A stretch of 37,503 nt of DNA, from contig JAJDBM010000062.1 in assembly GCA_029261355.1 (NCBI GenBank), positions 1-37,503 on the forward strand, read 5' to 3'. The DNA is from Nitrospirales bacterium (GTDB taxonomy: Bacteria > Nitrospirota > Nitrospiria > Nitrospirales > UBA8639). Positions 1-8,594 of this stretch are shown piece after piece; within the stretch, counting starts at the first letter, position 1, and every line of letters starts with the position of its first letter. Under the pieces are notes generated by a model that searched no databases, was not told where the DNA came from, and saw only the letters and a program-made list of their open reading frames with translations. Both the position numbers and the translations under genes were made by a program.

Positions 1-147
1 ACCGCTTGGTTGAAGAAGAGCATAAATCGAGGAGGACTCTCGCTCAAAGAGACGGCCAATTGATCTCATGGACTCGCCACGCTGCCAGCGCTCCCAAATA
101 TTTGCTCTTTGTTTAGCACTAAAATTGATGCGGGTTCGGTGTTTCAT
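1..147 (-). CDS. IS30-family transposase, N-terminal fragment (cut by window edge)
   Basis: The minus-strand ORF starts at ATG 147 and runs off the window after 49 codons. It begins MKHRTRINFSAKQRANIWER and continues WQRGESMRSIGRLF, then an SSSIYALLQPSGG-like stretch. This is the N-terminal helix-turn-helix typical of IS30 transposases, which bind the element's inverted repeats before a C-terminal DDE domain cuts them; the DDE domain is off the window. It is too short and truncated for a subgroup assignment. The identification is from recognised family sequence and is fairly secure. Confidence 0.75.
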   Translation of the reverse strand, partial: MKHRTRINFSAKQRANIWERWQRGESMRSIGRLFERESSSIYALLQPSG

Positions 148-206
148 CGTCACACTCCATCTCTAAAGGGTAGGATAAAGTGTTGCGTTGATCAATTGAA
201 CTCACA
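1..206 (-). mobile_element. IS30-family insertion sequence, partial (one end)
   Basis: The first 147 bases encode, on the minus strand, the N-terminus of an IS30-type transposase. The non-coding stretch up to about 206 carries, read on the minus strand, TGTGAGTTCAATTGATCAAC followed by GCAACAC, which looks like the terminal region of such an element. The rest of the element lies outside the window, so the second end and any target duplication cannot be seen. The outer boundary is an estimate. Confidence 0.6.
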
Positions 207-289
207 GCCAAAAGCGGTCATTCAAATCACTTATATAGGTTCGGTCGCCAAAAATAGTTTCTAAAACAATGAGGGGGGTAGAGGTCCCC

Positions 290-2467
290 TTAAAATATCT
301 TTCTGAAAAAATTCTGCAAGTATTCTATGAACGTTCCACGCTTATCTTGTCCATCTCCTTCATGCTGACTGATAGAATTGGCATCTGGATCGCTGATCAT
401 GCGAATGCGATTGCCCGTTGCAACATAAATTCTACCGATTTGGTCAACGGCGATTGCGGAGATTCCTCCCAAGCCCGCGGAGGTAGCTGGTCCTCCATCA
501 CCGGAAAGTTTATGTTCACCACTTCCGGCTACAGTCGTAATAATTCCTGTTTGGACGTCTACCCTTCGAATGCGAGGGCTATCAGAGATAAAGAGTATGC
601 CAAATTGATCAACAGCAAGAGCATGGGGGATGGTCAATTGGGCTTCAGTTGCTAACCCACCATCTCCAGAAAAACCTCTTGTCCCATTTCCCGCGACAGT
701 GGAAATACGGCCTGTGACAGCATCGATTCGCCGGACTCGGGCATTGCCAGCATCAGCAATATAGAGATTGCCTTCTTTATCGACTACGAGGCCATGGGGA
801 TGCGAAAGTTGAGCTTCTCGCCCAAATTGACCATCTCCACTGTAGCCTTTGGTCCCCGTACCAGCCACCGTGATAAAGTCACCCGTTGTGTGGTCGAATC
901 GTTGCACCTGATGGCTATGTAAAAGAGCAAAGTAGAGAATTCCTTGCCTATTAATGGCAATACTTTGGGTAAAAGGACAGCGAGGAATGGTTCTGGCTCG
1001 CCAAATAAAATTACGAGATGAACGTCTGAAGCGTTTTATGGCCACGGTAGAGATGCGATTGGTCGTTGCATCGACTCGTCGAACTCGTCTGGGACAACTA
1101 TTGTCTACGAAAAACAGGTTCCCATCGTTGTCCAAGACCACACTCTTAGGCTTGAAGAGGCGGGCAGCAGTCGCAAAAACACCGTCTTTGGTTGAACCTC
1201 CGGACTCGCTCCCAGCCACTGTGGAAATTTGGCCAGTGTTGGTATCAATTTTTCGGATGCGGTGGTTTCCCGTATCGGCAACAAACAGGTTCCCTTCATG
1301 ATCAACTGCAAGATCTTTTGGATATCTGAACTGAGTCTCCGCCGCAGGACCGTTTTCGCCATAAAAACTAGCAAAGCCATTTCCGGCGATCCTTGTGATA
1401 AGTCCTGTCGAAAGGTCCACTCGTCGAATTCTAGTGCCTCCGGCGATATACAGACGCCCAGCACCATCTATGGCAACATCCCTGGCAGGCAAAAAACGAG
1501 TTTGGTGAAGATTACGGTTATCGATTGGCTCTTTAATATGAGGGCCGAGGACTGTAGTAATGATTCCAGTGACAGCATCGATTCGTCTTATACGGTTCTT
1601 GGCAGCATGAAAAATGTTTCCCTTATGATCTAAAGCCATGCCACCCTGCGATCCAAGTCCCGCAGAAATTGCTGGCCCGCCATCATTCAAGGGCACTACT
1701 TTTCCATGACCGGCAATGGTAGTAATGACGCCTGTCGTTACGTCAATCTTACGGATACGGCGGCTGTGGAGAATAAAGAGATTTCCCTGATGGTCCACCA
1801 CTAAATCCCAGGGATAGGTCAGCTGCGCCTCGGTAGCCAGGCCGTCATCCCCGGCAAATCCAAATTCTCCATTACCCGCCACCGTGGTGATCGTGCCGGA
1901 CATAACATCAACTCGCCGAACACGGTTATTCGAAAAATCGGCAATGAAAAGATTCCCGTCTTGATCGGTGGCAATGCGATGGACTGAGGCGAGTTGAGCC
2001 GCAGTGGCGGGTCCGCCATCTCCAGAAAACCCTTTTGTGCCATTACCGGCCACGGAAGTGATTTGCTTCGTAACAGCATCCACCCGTCGGACGCGCTTGT
2101 TTCCAGCATCGGCAATGAACACGTTTCCCATTTCATCCACGGCAATATCGCCAGGATTAAGCTGAGCATCAGTTGCCAGCCCCCCGTCTCCTGAAAATCC
2201 CTCGGATCCATTACCGGCAAAAATGCTGAAAATGCCGGTCTTCGCGTCCACTTTGGCAACAATGTGCATCTGGGATATCGAGAAAAAAAGATTGCCTGCT
2301 TTGTCGACAGTAACCGTCCCTGCATTTCCTATACTCACCTCTGTGGCGGGGATCTTATTAGGCACCCCTCCCCCTGCCAACGTCGTGATGATGGGTTCAG
2401 CTTGTATGCTCCCAATGAGAGCCAATGAGAAGACAATAATCTGGAAAAGGATTGGAAAGGCGTTCAT
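290..2467 (-). CDS. Secreted NHL-repeat beta-propeller protein
   Basis: This 725-residue protein starts at ATG 2467; a TTG three bases upstream is an alternative and neither has a clear Shine-Dalgarno. It has an N-terminal signal peptide with a hydrophobic stretch and likely cleavage after the SIQA motif near residue 23. I count 12 NHL-type repeats of the pattern LAVD..GNLFIAD..N.R(V)RRVDA.TG.ITTVAG, with GFSGDGG.AT.AQL linkers. Twelve repeats would fit two six-bladed propellers. NHL propellers usually bind proteins, RNA or glycans, and exported ones are often surface or periplasmic. No catalytic domain is visible. The gene stands alone, with a short C-terminal tail after the last repeat. The specific ligand is unknown. 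Confidence 0.88.
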   Translation of the reverse strand: MNAFPILFQIIVFSLALIGSIQAEPIITTLAGGGVPNKIPATEVSIGNAGTVTVDKAGNLFFSISQMHIVAKVDAKTGIFSIFAGNGSEGFSGDGGLATDAQLNPGDIAVDEMGNVFIADAGNKRVRRVDAVTKQITSVAGNGTKGFSGDGGPATAAQLASVHRIATDQDGNLFIADFSNNRVRRVDVMSGTITTVAGNGEFGFAGDDGLATEAQLTYPWDLVVDHQGNLFILHSRRIRKIDVTTGVITTIAGHGKVVPLNDGGPAISAGLGSQGGMALDHKGNIFHAAKNRIRRIDAVTGIITTVLGPHIKEPIDNRNLHQTRFLPARDVAIDGAGRLYIAGGTRIRRVDLSTGLITRIAGNGFASFYGENGPAAETQFRYPKDLAVDHEGNLFVADTGNHRIRKIDTNTGQISTVAGSESGGSTKDGVFATAARLFKPKSVVLDNDGNLFFVDNSCPRRVRRVDATTNRISTVAIKRFRRSSRNFIWRARTIPRCPFTQSIAINRQGILYFALLHSHQVQRFDHTTGDFITVAGTGTKGYSGDGQFGREAQLSHPHGLVVDKEGNLYIADAGNARVRRIDAVTGRISTVAGNGTRGFSGDGGLATEAQLTIPHALAVDQFGILFISDSPRIRRVDVQTGIITTVAGSGEHKLSGDGGPATSAGLGGISAIAVDQIGRIYVATGNRIRMISDPDANSISQHEGDGQDKRGTFIEYLQNFFRKIF

Positions 2468-2897
2468 CAATCTGACCAGGAAATTTCAGGGCATTCAGGT
2501 GAGCCCATGACAACTTAGGGGTTCAATCTTCCCTACACATTCAAGCTTCCAATGTAAAAGGGACATTTCGGTTATTGGTTTGCAAAATTCACATTTTTGA
2601 CGGCCAAAACAAAGAACATGTTTGCCAGGCTTGATAATGAAAACCCTATCGGCATTAAGCAAGTCTAGGATAAGCAGAGCAGAGCTGCCGGTTTTGCCTG
2701 GGTCGTTTTCAAATTAAATTCTGATATCTCACAGAATAACCCGAGTTCTTGCCGCCTCAGAGAGAAAGGTATTGCACTCCCTCTGCTCCTGCCTGAGCAA
2801 GGGAGACGAGTGCTCTGGTATCTATCAACAACAATTTCTCAAAATTAGCCATGGCTCATTTCCTTTATCAAATTGCTGAATAACTCGGCTCCTCATA
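2468..2897. other. Intergenic region without recognised gene
   Basis: No convincing ORF, RNA gene or transposon end was found between the NHL gene start and repeat copy D. The NHL promoter should lie in the first 100 bases or so, but no clear -35/-10 pair stands out. Confidence 0.4.
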
Positions 2898-3019
2898 TGT
2901 CCGCTTTGGGTCGGGAGCGGAAATTCGCATTTCCCCCAAATGACGATTCTCACACTCCAAAGCAGACATTCATAGACCACAGCGATTCAACTGAAAACGG
3001 CCACCAAAATCAGTCGTTC
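2898..3019 (-). repeat. Dispersed MITE-like repeat, copy D (near full length)
   Basis: On the minus strand this reads TGATTTTGGTGGCCGTTTT, then AATCGCTGTGG, then TGAATGTCTGCTTTGGAGTG, and ends CCCGACCCAAAGCGGACAT. The block order matches copy B at 35141-35275 and the first half matches copy A at 36457-36536. Its two ends are imperfect inverted repeats of each other (TGTCCGCTTTGGGTCG against GACTGATTTTGGTGGCCG). It begins about 35 bases past the methyltransferase stop codon, on that gene's coding strand. No coding potential is seen. Confidence 0.6.
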
Positions 3020-3054
3020 AGGTAGGCACAAATGATAGCGAAATTAGAATTTTC

Positions 3055-3732
3055 TTAGCCGTCAAATTGCCCAATAAAAATAATCGACACCGGTGTATTT
3101 GTGCCTGGATGCATCGGCTCCAATATTTCGTGGAGATTGAAGCTATTCTGTTTAAAAAGGAATTCCCAAGATTCAAGGGTTCTAAAATACCATGGCGCAG
3201 GATCAATAAATTGATCGCTGAACCCTAGCCATGACCCAGCTCTCCAGCCATCTGCATACTTGCTCTCTCCACATGCAATTATCGGATGGATGGTTTGAAT
3301 GATGTACGATCCATTTCGAGTCAATAAGGTTGACACTTGTTCAAATAAGTGATTCACACACTCATGACCAAGAAGTGAGAAATTACAAACGACAACATCA
3401 AATTTTTCGCTGAACGTATTACTCGATATTTCTTCATAAGATATAGCTTTGAAACTTCCGCCCCCTGCGCTTTGTGCATACTCAATAAATTCAGGTATCG
3501 CATCAAGACCGAAAGAATGAATTCCAGAATCCACTAACTCCCTGACTAACCAACCTTCTCCACATCCGATATCAAGAACGGCTTTAGGTGTTTTCGAAAA
3601 TATTGCGTTCAGAATTGCTTGATTGGTTACGAGTAATCTTTCCTCAATTTCACCTTCTCGAATAGCTGCTACCCAAGGCTGAACATTCTTCTTCCAAGAC
3701 TTTATGATTTGTTGATCAGTGTATTTTCCCAT
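3055..3732 (-). CDS. Class I SAM-dependent methyltransferase
   Basis: This 225-residue soluble protein starts at ATG 3732 (an in-frame GTG lies at 3735). The SAM-binding motif I, VLDIGCGEG, lies at about residues 52-60, followed by the acidic end of strand 2 (FGLDAIPEFIEYA) and a motif IV-like FDVVVCNFSLLG. Substrate residues cannot be read, so it could act on a small molecule or a cofactor. It lies 80 bases downstream of the reductase gene on the same strand, with a dispersed repeat fragment between them and another copy after it. That layout suggests a recently acquired accessory unit rather than a core pathway. The methyltransferase fold is secure; the substrate is unknown. Confidence 0.85.
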   Translation of the reverse strand: MGKYTDQQIIKSWKKNVQPWVAAIREGEIEERLLVTNQAILNAIFSKTPKAVLDIGCGEGWLVRELVDSGIHSFGLDAIPEFIEYAQSAGGGSFKAISYEEISSNTFSEKFDVVVCNFSLLGHECVNHLFEQVSTLLTRNGSYIIQTIHPIIACGESKYADGWRAGSWLGFSDQFIDPAPWYFRTLESWEFLFKQNSFNLHEILEPMHPGTNTPVSIIFIGQFDG

Positions 3733-3763
3733 CACTTTTACAACTTATTTTAACCAATCGAAT

Positions 3764-3812
3764 GATTGCTTTGGGTCGGGAACCAACATGTCTGCATTCG
3801 GGTGCGGCCACT
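3764..3812 (-). repeat. Dispersed repeat fragment, copy E
   Basis: The plus strand reads TTGCTTTGGGTCGGGAACC and then ACATGTCTGCATTCGGGTG. This matches one end and the core of copies B and D but is shortened. It fills most of the 80-base gap between the reductase stop codon and the methyltransferase start, and abuts the reductase stop. Confidence 0.45.
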
Positions 3813-4375
3813 CAAGCATAGCTCACTTCATAATGTACTTGGACCAATTCGTTAGGGAAAGCTTTCGCCAAGGCTTTCTTCAGGCGAATGTCTTGTTTGG
3901 TCTTACCGAATAACGGAATCCCTTCCCCTAGTATGACAGGAATTTGCGTGAGCGACATGTCGGTAATCAATTTTAGATTCAAGAACGACTGTATGGTTTT
4001 TCCACCATCAACATAAGCATGCTGGTATCCCTCGCGTTCGAGAGTTTTTATCAGTTCTGGTACATCGCCAGAATACATCTCAACGTGATCTTTTATGTTG
4101 TCGGGAAGTTCAGTCAGCGTTTTACTGAGAACGATCACTCTCGCATCGCGGTACGGCCATTGTTCTGGAGACAGATTAAAACCGGAAATTGCTTCCATGC
4201 TACCGCGACCCATGATCATACAATCAATGGATTCAAGGAAATTATTAAAACCCATATCCGCATCATCACCCATATCTGCCTCTTGGTTGCCGTAGGTATG
4301 CAACCAGTCGACGCTGCCATCAGTTCTTGCAATAAATCCATCAACACTTGTCGCAATATACACTGAACATCTCAT
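3812..4375 (-). CDS. Dihydrofolate reductase/RibD C-terminal-like reductase
   Basis: This 187-residue protein starts at ATG 4375, with AGAGGAAG placed as ribosome binding site. It opens with the family's first strand and loop (CSVYIATSVDGFIA), then has MIMGRGSMEA, VIVLSKTL, the NADPH-site glycine motif HAYVDGGKTIQSFL (about residues 119-132) and the C-terminal IPVILGEGIPLFG. This is the stand-alone RibD-C/YyaP-YwjB type. Such proteins are NADPH-dependent reductases of folate- or pterin-like or unknown substrates and are common on accessory DNA. It precedes the methyltransferase on the same strand, so the two may be co-transcribed. True dihydrofolate reductase activity, such as trimethoprim resistance, cannot be inferred. 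Confidence 0.85.
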   Translation of the reverse strand: MRCSVYIATSVDGFIARTDGSVDWLHTYGNQEADMGDDADMGFNNFLESIDCMIMGRGSMEAISGFNLSPEQWPYRDARVIVLSKTLTELPDNIKDHVEMYSGDVPELIKTLEREGYQHAYVDGGKTIQSFLNLKLITDMSLTQIPVILGEGIPLFGKTKQDIRLKKALAKAFPNELVQVHYEVSYA

Positions 4376-5150
4376 TATCTACTTCCTCTTGCCGAAAATA
4401 TGAATAAAAACGGAATTTCAATGAATGTCCGCATTGAACCATAAATGGAGAGCCGATCGAACGTTTTGTGAAGACTCCGAGCACATAGCATCACCGGCTC
4501 CGGACCAAATGGCTACTCACGGCTTCCATGTTGTCTTACAATAAGGCCGTGCACTATGGACCAGTCGGTTACATTTTTGGCTTCATTACCACTCCAGCAA
4601 CTACGCCATTTCCTTATTGACCCAACTGACTCTCTTCTCTATACCAATTCCGTCGTTGGTTGTCCTCCCTACAATCTAGCCCGTGGGACTTTGAATGACA
4701 AAAAAGTGTAAGTCATCCGACTCTAATCCATTTCTTTAAATTCCTTCCCCTTCAGGAGTGACATGCAGAACAATTCCTTCTTTTAAAAGTAACAATTCCA
4801 TACTCGTTTTGATACAACGACGGCTCACCATCATGAATGTCTTTTCTGGCAGGTAGAGGTGAGCCAACCTCACGTTCTTATAACGCCGACTTCGGGCTTG
4901 GTTGTAAGCTGTGTTGTGACCGTATTCTTATCAACTCAAGATAGCAATTGATTGGGGCTCCTTAAAAAGAACGACCTTTCCTACTGTCTCCACTTGTTAT
5001 TCTTAACTTGTTTTGTTAAACATTCGACACCCATTATCTTTGGGCAAGACAATTGCTTATTTTGCATGAAATATTTCCTTGCGATGACTACCAGCCATAG
5101 GCCGGTATGGTGGGCGTCTCGAAGGGTCTCTAACCTTCTGAGGTCGTTCC
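4376..5150. other. Long intergenic region with repeat fragment and possible gene relic
   Basis: Close to the reductase start, 4420-4438 holds a short core match to the dispersed repeat (ATGAATGTCCGCATTGAAC). On the minus strand, 4736-4927 stays open for about 63 codons and ends TPEGEGI-stop. Its only ATGs are at 4834 and 4831, giving about 32 residues without a ribosome binding site, so it may be a gene remnant. Nothing else is recognised. Confidence 0.4.
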
Positions 5151-6020
5151 ATGTCGTCGCCAAACAACACAGAGCAGGAATCATTCGACGAGCTATTACT
5201 CGCAATTATTAACAAGCTCGAAAAACAGGACTTCGACTTCCCACCCCTTCCACATATCGCTAGTCGTGTCCTTGCCCTGACCACAGGTCCCGACGCCAAT
5301 GCGTCACAACTCATTTGGCTGATTCAACAAGATCCCGCTCTTACCGCCAAAATCTTTCAAACGTCTAGTTCGGCTGCCTGTGGAGCCAATCGAAAAATTG
5401 AGTCTCTTTCTCAAGCTGTCGCGTGGCTCGGGCTTAATACCGTGGCTGGAACCGCGTATGCGTTGTCGGTTCAATCGGGCGTGTTTGATGTGCGTGGGTA
5501 CGAACAAGAAATCCACGAATTATGGACGCACGCCTTGGCAACAGGATTCTACGGCAGAGCCATTGCTGTCCAGATTGGGAAAAATGAAGACTCGGCGTTC
5601 CTCTGTGGATTGTTGCATGAGATCGGGAAGCTACTTATCGTGCATACAGTCAATCAATCTCAAAGGAATGCCCCCGTCCGCATTCCATGGACGGCGATGC
5701 TCACCCTATTCAAAGAGTCGTCAAAGGAAGTAGGCCGACAACTGGCGATTGCATGGGAATTTCCTGACCCCGTAAAGGAAGCCATCCATCTCTATGAAAA
5801 TCATGCATACTATAAAGCAAGTTCTCCCAAAAACAGTACCGTTATCACTAATTTAGCGCATCACTTTGCGACCCATTTTGTTGATCCAGAAACCATGTCC
5901 GAGGACGCACTTCGAGCGTTGTTGGTCGTCCCAGTGCTCCAGCTCACAGACGAGGCGATGGACGACTTGCTAGGCCTCCATGACACAATTCTGGCACAGA
6001 TCGAGACAATGCTCATCTGA
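5151..6020 (+). CDS. HDOD-domain protein
   Basis: This 289-residue protein starts at ATG 5151, with only a weak GAGG-like ribosome binding site. An HDOD domain spans roughly residues 25-230. The N-terminal part has LPPLPHIASRVLAL-type sequence and an LIQQDPALTAKIFQ helix; the middle shows SLSQAVAWLGLNTVAG; and the HD-like LLHEIGKLLIVH replaces the catalytic HD pair with HE. HDOD domains lack phosphodiesterase activity and act as scaffolds in signalling, motility or stress regulation. No receiver or GGDEF domain is attached. The short gene at 6063 follows after 42 bases and may be co-transcribed. The domain call is secure; the role is unknown. Confidence 0.85.
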   Translation: MSSPNNTEQESFDELLLAIINKLEKQDFDFPPLPHIASRVLALTTGPDANASQLIWLIQQDPALTAKIFQTSSSAACGANRKIESLSQAVAWLGLNTVAGTAYALSVQSGVFDVRGYEQEIHELWTHALATGFYGRAIAVQIGKNEDSAFLCGLLHEIGKLLIVHTVNQSQRNAPVRIPWTAMLTLFKESSKEVGRQLAIAWEFPDPVKEAIHLYENHAYYKASSPKNSTVITNLAHHFATHFVDPETMSEDALRALLVVPVLQLTDEAMDDLLGLHDTILAQIETMLI

Positions 6021-6062
6021 ACATCACGTGAATATGACTGTTGCCATTCAAGGGTGAAGTTT

Positions 6063-6233
6063 ATGACATTAGACGATGCCATTCGGTTGCAAGAATTATG
6101 GAAAGCGAAGCATAACCAGACCATCTGCAAGCACACGCAAATATTTGAATTCTTGAGGTCCGAAGATGGCCGTAAAGCGGGTTCACTTATCTGTCTAGTC
6201 TGTGGTGAAGTGTATACAGACTCTCAGAAGTAA
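6063..6233 (+). CDS. Small putative zinc-ribbon protein (56 aa)
   Basis: This short ORF starts at ATG 6063, preceded by GGGTGAAG, and encodes 56 residues. Cys22 and His24 (TICKHTQ) and the pair Cys44/Cys47 in LICLVCGEVY give two half-sites spaced like a small zinc knuckle. The protein is charged and soluble. It lies 42 bases after the HDOD gene on the same strand. The reading frame, start context and Cys/His spacing support a real gene, but I do not recognise a named family and the function is unknown. Confidence 0.55.
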   Translation: MTLDDAIRLQELWKAKHNQTICKHTQIFEFLRSEDGRKAGSLICLVCGEVYTDSQK

Positions 6234-6682
6234 GATACCCTGACTAACCACCCCCACCCTTTTTTCCAACCAGGCTTTTCAAACCACTAAACAGATTGAT
6301 AGATGTCTGAGACATTTAGAATTGGTGTAATCGCCTTAGCATGCATGATCCCATCCTCCAGCAAGCGTACATAATATTTACACTCACATCATAAACTACA
6401 GAGCGACTTTATTCGATAACGAGATTAGAAAGCTTCTTGATCAATTGAAGAGGAACGCATTCCTAGGAAGAGAGGAAAATGAATTGGACTTACTATTGAG
6501 AAAAGCTGCGAACAATAAAGAAAAAATCCCTAGCATTCTTCTAGACAGAAGAACACGAGATAGAAAACAAGGAAAATGCCTAAGGGAAATGAGGCCTCAA
6601 TTCTTCCATGGATGAGACCGAGCAACCCCCTTCTATTGAATATTTTTCACTATTGATGCCGACGTGCACGTCGTCAAGCGAT
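6234..6682. other. Convergent intergenic region without recognised gene
   Basis: This region lies between the plus-strand zinc-ribbon ORF and the minus-strand membrane protein. It is rich in AAGA/GAAA tracts, especially at 6440-6590. No ORF with a credible start, no RNA gene and no clear hairpin-plus-T-run terminator was found. Confidence 0.4.
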
Positions 6683-7144
6683 TCAGCTTGATGTTACCGC
6701 CTCCCCACCTCGCTCAAGGACCGTCTCTTTGCCTTCACCACCAAACAACGTTGCGAAAAATCCGATGATGATCCCTACGATAGCTCCCTCCAGCACAAAC
6801 CAAAATAGCGAGGACAATACCCCGTTCGGGCCGAAGCTATTTACCATGATGGCCTTCATATCGCTATAGGCGAAGAACGTCAGTACAAAATTCATCCATG
6901 CGCCAATCACAGTGGAACGAAACCACCATGGCATTGGTATCTTTAAGATGGGATGCCAAGTGAAGACTCCGAATACGCCAATGACGGCGCCAACGGTTGT
7001 GTACCAGAGCAAAATACCCCACCGAAACAACCAACTGGCATCAGGTAGGAAGAATGGCAAAGAAACAAAACCGAGAAGTCCGACTATACAGCCAATGCCT
7101 TTGCCGATTGCAATTCGAGTCATTAGTGATGGATTACCAAACAT
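6683..7144 (-). CDS. Small multi-span membrane protein
   Basis: The start chosen is ATG 7144, because AAAGGAGA lies about 8 bases upstream; an in-frame start at 7198 has no such site. The 153-residue product has four hydrophobic segments, at about residues 10-32, 39-61, 74-94 and 109-132, and a charged C-terminal tail (GGEGKETVLERGG). No enzymatic motif is visible. It is the last gene of the minus-strand stress cluster, about 130 bases after the 44-aa membrane protein. I do not recognise a named family. A role in the membrane stress response is only suggested by its position. Confidence 0.65.
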   Translation of the reverse strand: MFGNPSLMTRIAIGKGIGCIVGLLGFVSLPFFLPDASWLFRWGILLWYTTVGAVIGVFGVFTWHPILKIPMPWWFRSTVIGAWMNFVLTFFAYSDMKAIMVNSFGPNGVLSSLFWFVLEGAIVGIIIGFFATLFGGEGKETVLERGGEAVTSS

Positions 7145-7274
7145 GGGACATTCTCCTTTCGCCGCCTTTTCCACTCCGCTTCTCCGTAACCCATTCATGA
7201 ACAGAAATCACCATTGTAGCGGAGCAAAATTTCGTCAGTGACGTAACCAACCATTCCTCTGATCTTTCCACTAT

Positions 7275-7409
7275 TCAATGACATTCCTCTGGACAGAAGA
7301 ACAGGAGATAAAGCACGATACCCAAGCCGAGAATCAACGACCCCCACAGCATCCAACGATTGATCTGACCGAACCCTTTTCTGCTTTCCATCTTGTCTTC
7401 TTGGTACAT
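7275..7409 (-). CDS. Single-pass membrane microprotein (44 aa)
   Basis: ATG 7409 is preceded by GTGAAGGT and lies 4 bases after the stop codon of the upstream Usp gene, so translational coupling is likely. The 44-residue product has a charged N-terminus (MYQEDKMESRKGFG), one transmembrane helix (MLWGSLILGLGIVLYLLFF) and a short C-terminal CPEECH end with two cysteines. It is too short for ordinary gene calling. The tight spacing, start site and clean topology support it. Small membrane proteins of this kind often bind a larger membrane partner, but the partner here is unknown. Confidence 0.6.
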   Translation of the reverse strand: MYQEDKMESRKGFGQINRWMLWGSLILGLGIVLYLLFFCPEECH

Positions 7410-7413
7410 ACCT

Positions 7414-8277
7414 TCACCTCACAAGAAGTACTGAGCAATGGGTATGATGAACAACGGAATGCGAGACGCTTCCCAAGAAAAAACGACTGAGACCAGATCG
7501 ACTATGTGTTCGCATCACAATCAGATCTGGCTTGTCTTCCTTCACCTTCTCTGCAATGTTCAAAGATGGAGCCCCCATGATCGCTACCCCTTTGGCTTCA
7601 TGGCCTAAGCTCCGTAACTTCGAAGCCACATCTTCGGTGAACGACTCACCATGTGTAATGATTTCTTTACGAAAATCTTCCGGAATCATCGCACCCACGG
7701 GCCATACGGGCTGTGCAAACGGTACGACATGCATCACGGTAATGTGAACGGGATCGCGAAATGGTTTTGTTTCGAAAAACTCCACCATCGCTTCACCATC
7801 GTCTTGATGTGCCAGGGGAATAAGAATACGTTGAATATTCCTCAATCCCTCTTTAACAATAAGCGTCGAGCAGGGTGCATGGGTCATGACCCGATGGGAG
7901 ACACTACCAAACATATGTTCTTTAATTGTTCCAAGTCCCCTCGCTCCGAGCACGATAAGATTTGACTGTCGTTCTTCGGCCATACCGATAATGATTTCCG
8001 CAGGATCCCCAAGCTGTAAGACCTTTTTTACTGGACCGCAATATGGAGGTAAAAGTGAGACGACCCGTTCTAAGAGTTGCGTCCCTTCCTCTCTCATCGC
8101 GACCTCGACTTGCATCGCTAAATCTGTCGCTATACCTGCTCCAATCGTTGGATAGGACAAGCCTGGAACATTAACGACGGTCAGTACTGTCACTTCATCT
8201 GCATGAGCTAATCCGCTCAGTCCTCGTGCCGCTTCATAGGATTGTTCTGAACCGTCTACTGCGAGAATAATTTTCAT
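7414..8277 (-). CDS. Tandem universal stress protein (two Usp domains)
   Basis: This 287-residue cytoplasmic protein starts at ATG 8277, with GGAGAGA as ribosome binding site. Two Usp domains are fused, at about residues 1-145 and 148-287. The first opens MKIILAVDGSEQSYEAA and carries the ATP-binding G-2x-G-9x-GS pattern in GARGLGTIKEHMFGSVSHRV. The second ends in SGLSRFFLGSVSHSVVHHTH, where the first glycines are altered (RTHSRSG), so its ATP binding may be weaker. Usp proteins bind ATP or other ligands and promote survival in stasis and oxidative stress. A short inverted repeat lies just upstream. It sits between FtsH and two small membrane proteins. Confidence 0.9.
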   Translation of the reverse strand: MKIILAVDGSEQSYEAARGLSGLAHADEVTVLTVVNVPGLSYPTIGAGIATDLAMQVEVAMREEGTQLLERVVSLLPPYCGPVKKVLQLGDPAEIIIGMAEERQSNLIVLGARGLGTIKEHMFGSVSHRVMTHAPCSTLIVKEGLRNIQRILIPLAHQDDGEAMVEFFETKPFRDPVHITVMHVVPFAQPVWPVGAMIPEDFRKEIITHGESFTEDVASKLRSLGHEAKGVAIMGAPSLNIAEKVKEDKPDLIVMRTHSRSGLSRFFLGSVSHSVVHHTHCSVLLVR

Positions 8278-8594
8278 TACAATCTCTCCAATTTGGTTCG
8301 TAGGATACGAACACGAATCTGAAAAACATTAATTAATCATTAAAAGAACCGTATGGAATCTTCTCACTCATTTACAGAGCCAATGCTCGTAATATTGGTA
8401 AACGCAAGAGCTATGCCGATTGAAAGAAGCTGACATGGGCTGAGAATTGTGAATCAGGAAAAGTAAATTGAAGAGGAAAGCTATATTTGAGAATGTAAGT
8501 CGACCATCAATTGAGGAAAAATGCAACGCGACGAGAAGCGAAAGGTGGGGCAAAAGTCATCAGCAACACGGCCATAATAAATGAAGCTTTTTCT
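8278..8594. other. Intergenic region between ftsH and the Usp gene
   Basis: This 317-base spacer on the minus strand should hold the Usp promoter. It contains the 17-base inverted repeat at 8296-8312 and an AT-rich stretch, TTAATTAATCATTAA, at about 8329-8343 that could be part of a promoter. A 61-codon ORF inside it has no credible start and is not accepted. Confidence 0.4.
8296..8312. promoter_or_regulatory. Perfect 7-bp inverted repeat upstream of Usp gene
   Basis: GTTCGTA, a 3-base spacer GGA, then TACGAAC form a perfect palindrome 19-35 bases upstream of the Usp start codon. It could be an operator or a small hairpin in the 5' leader. No regulator is assigned. Confidence 0.35.
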
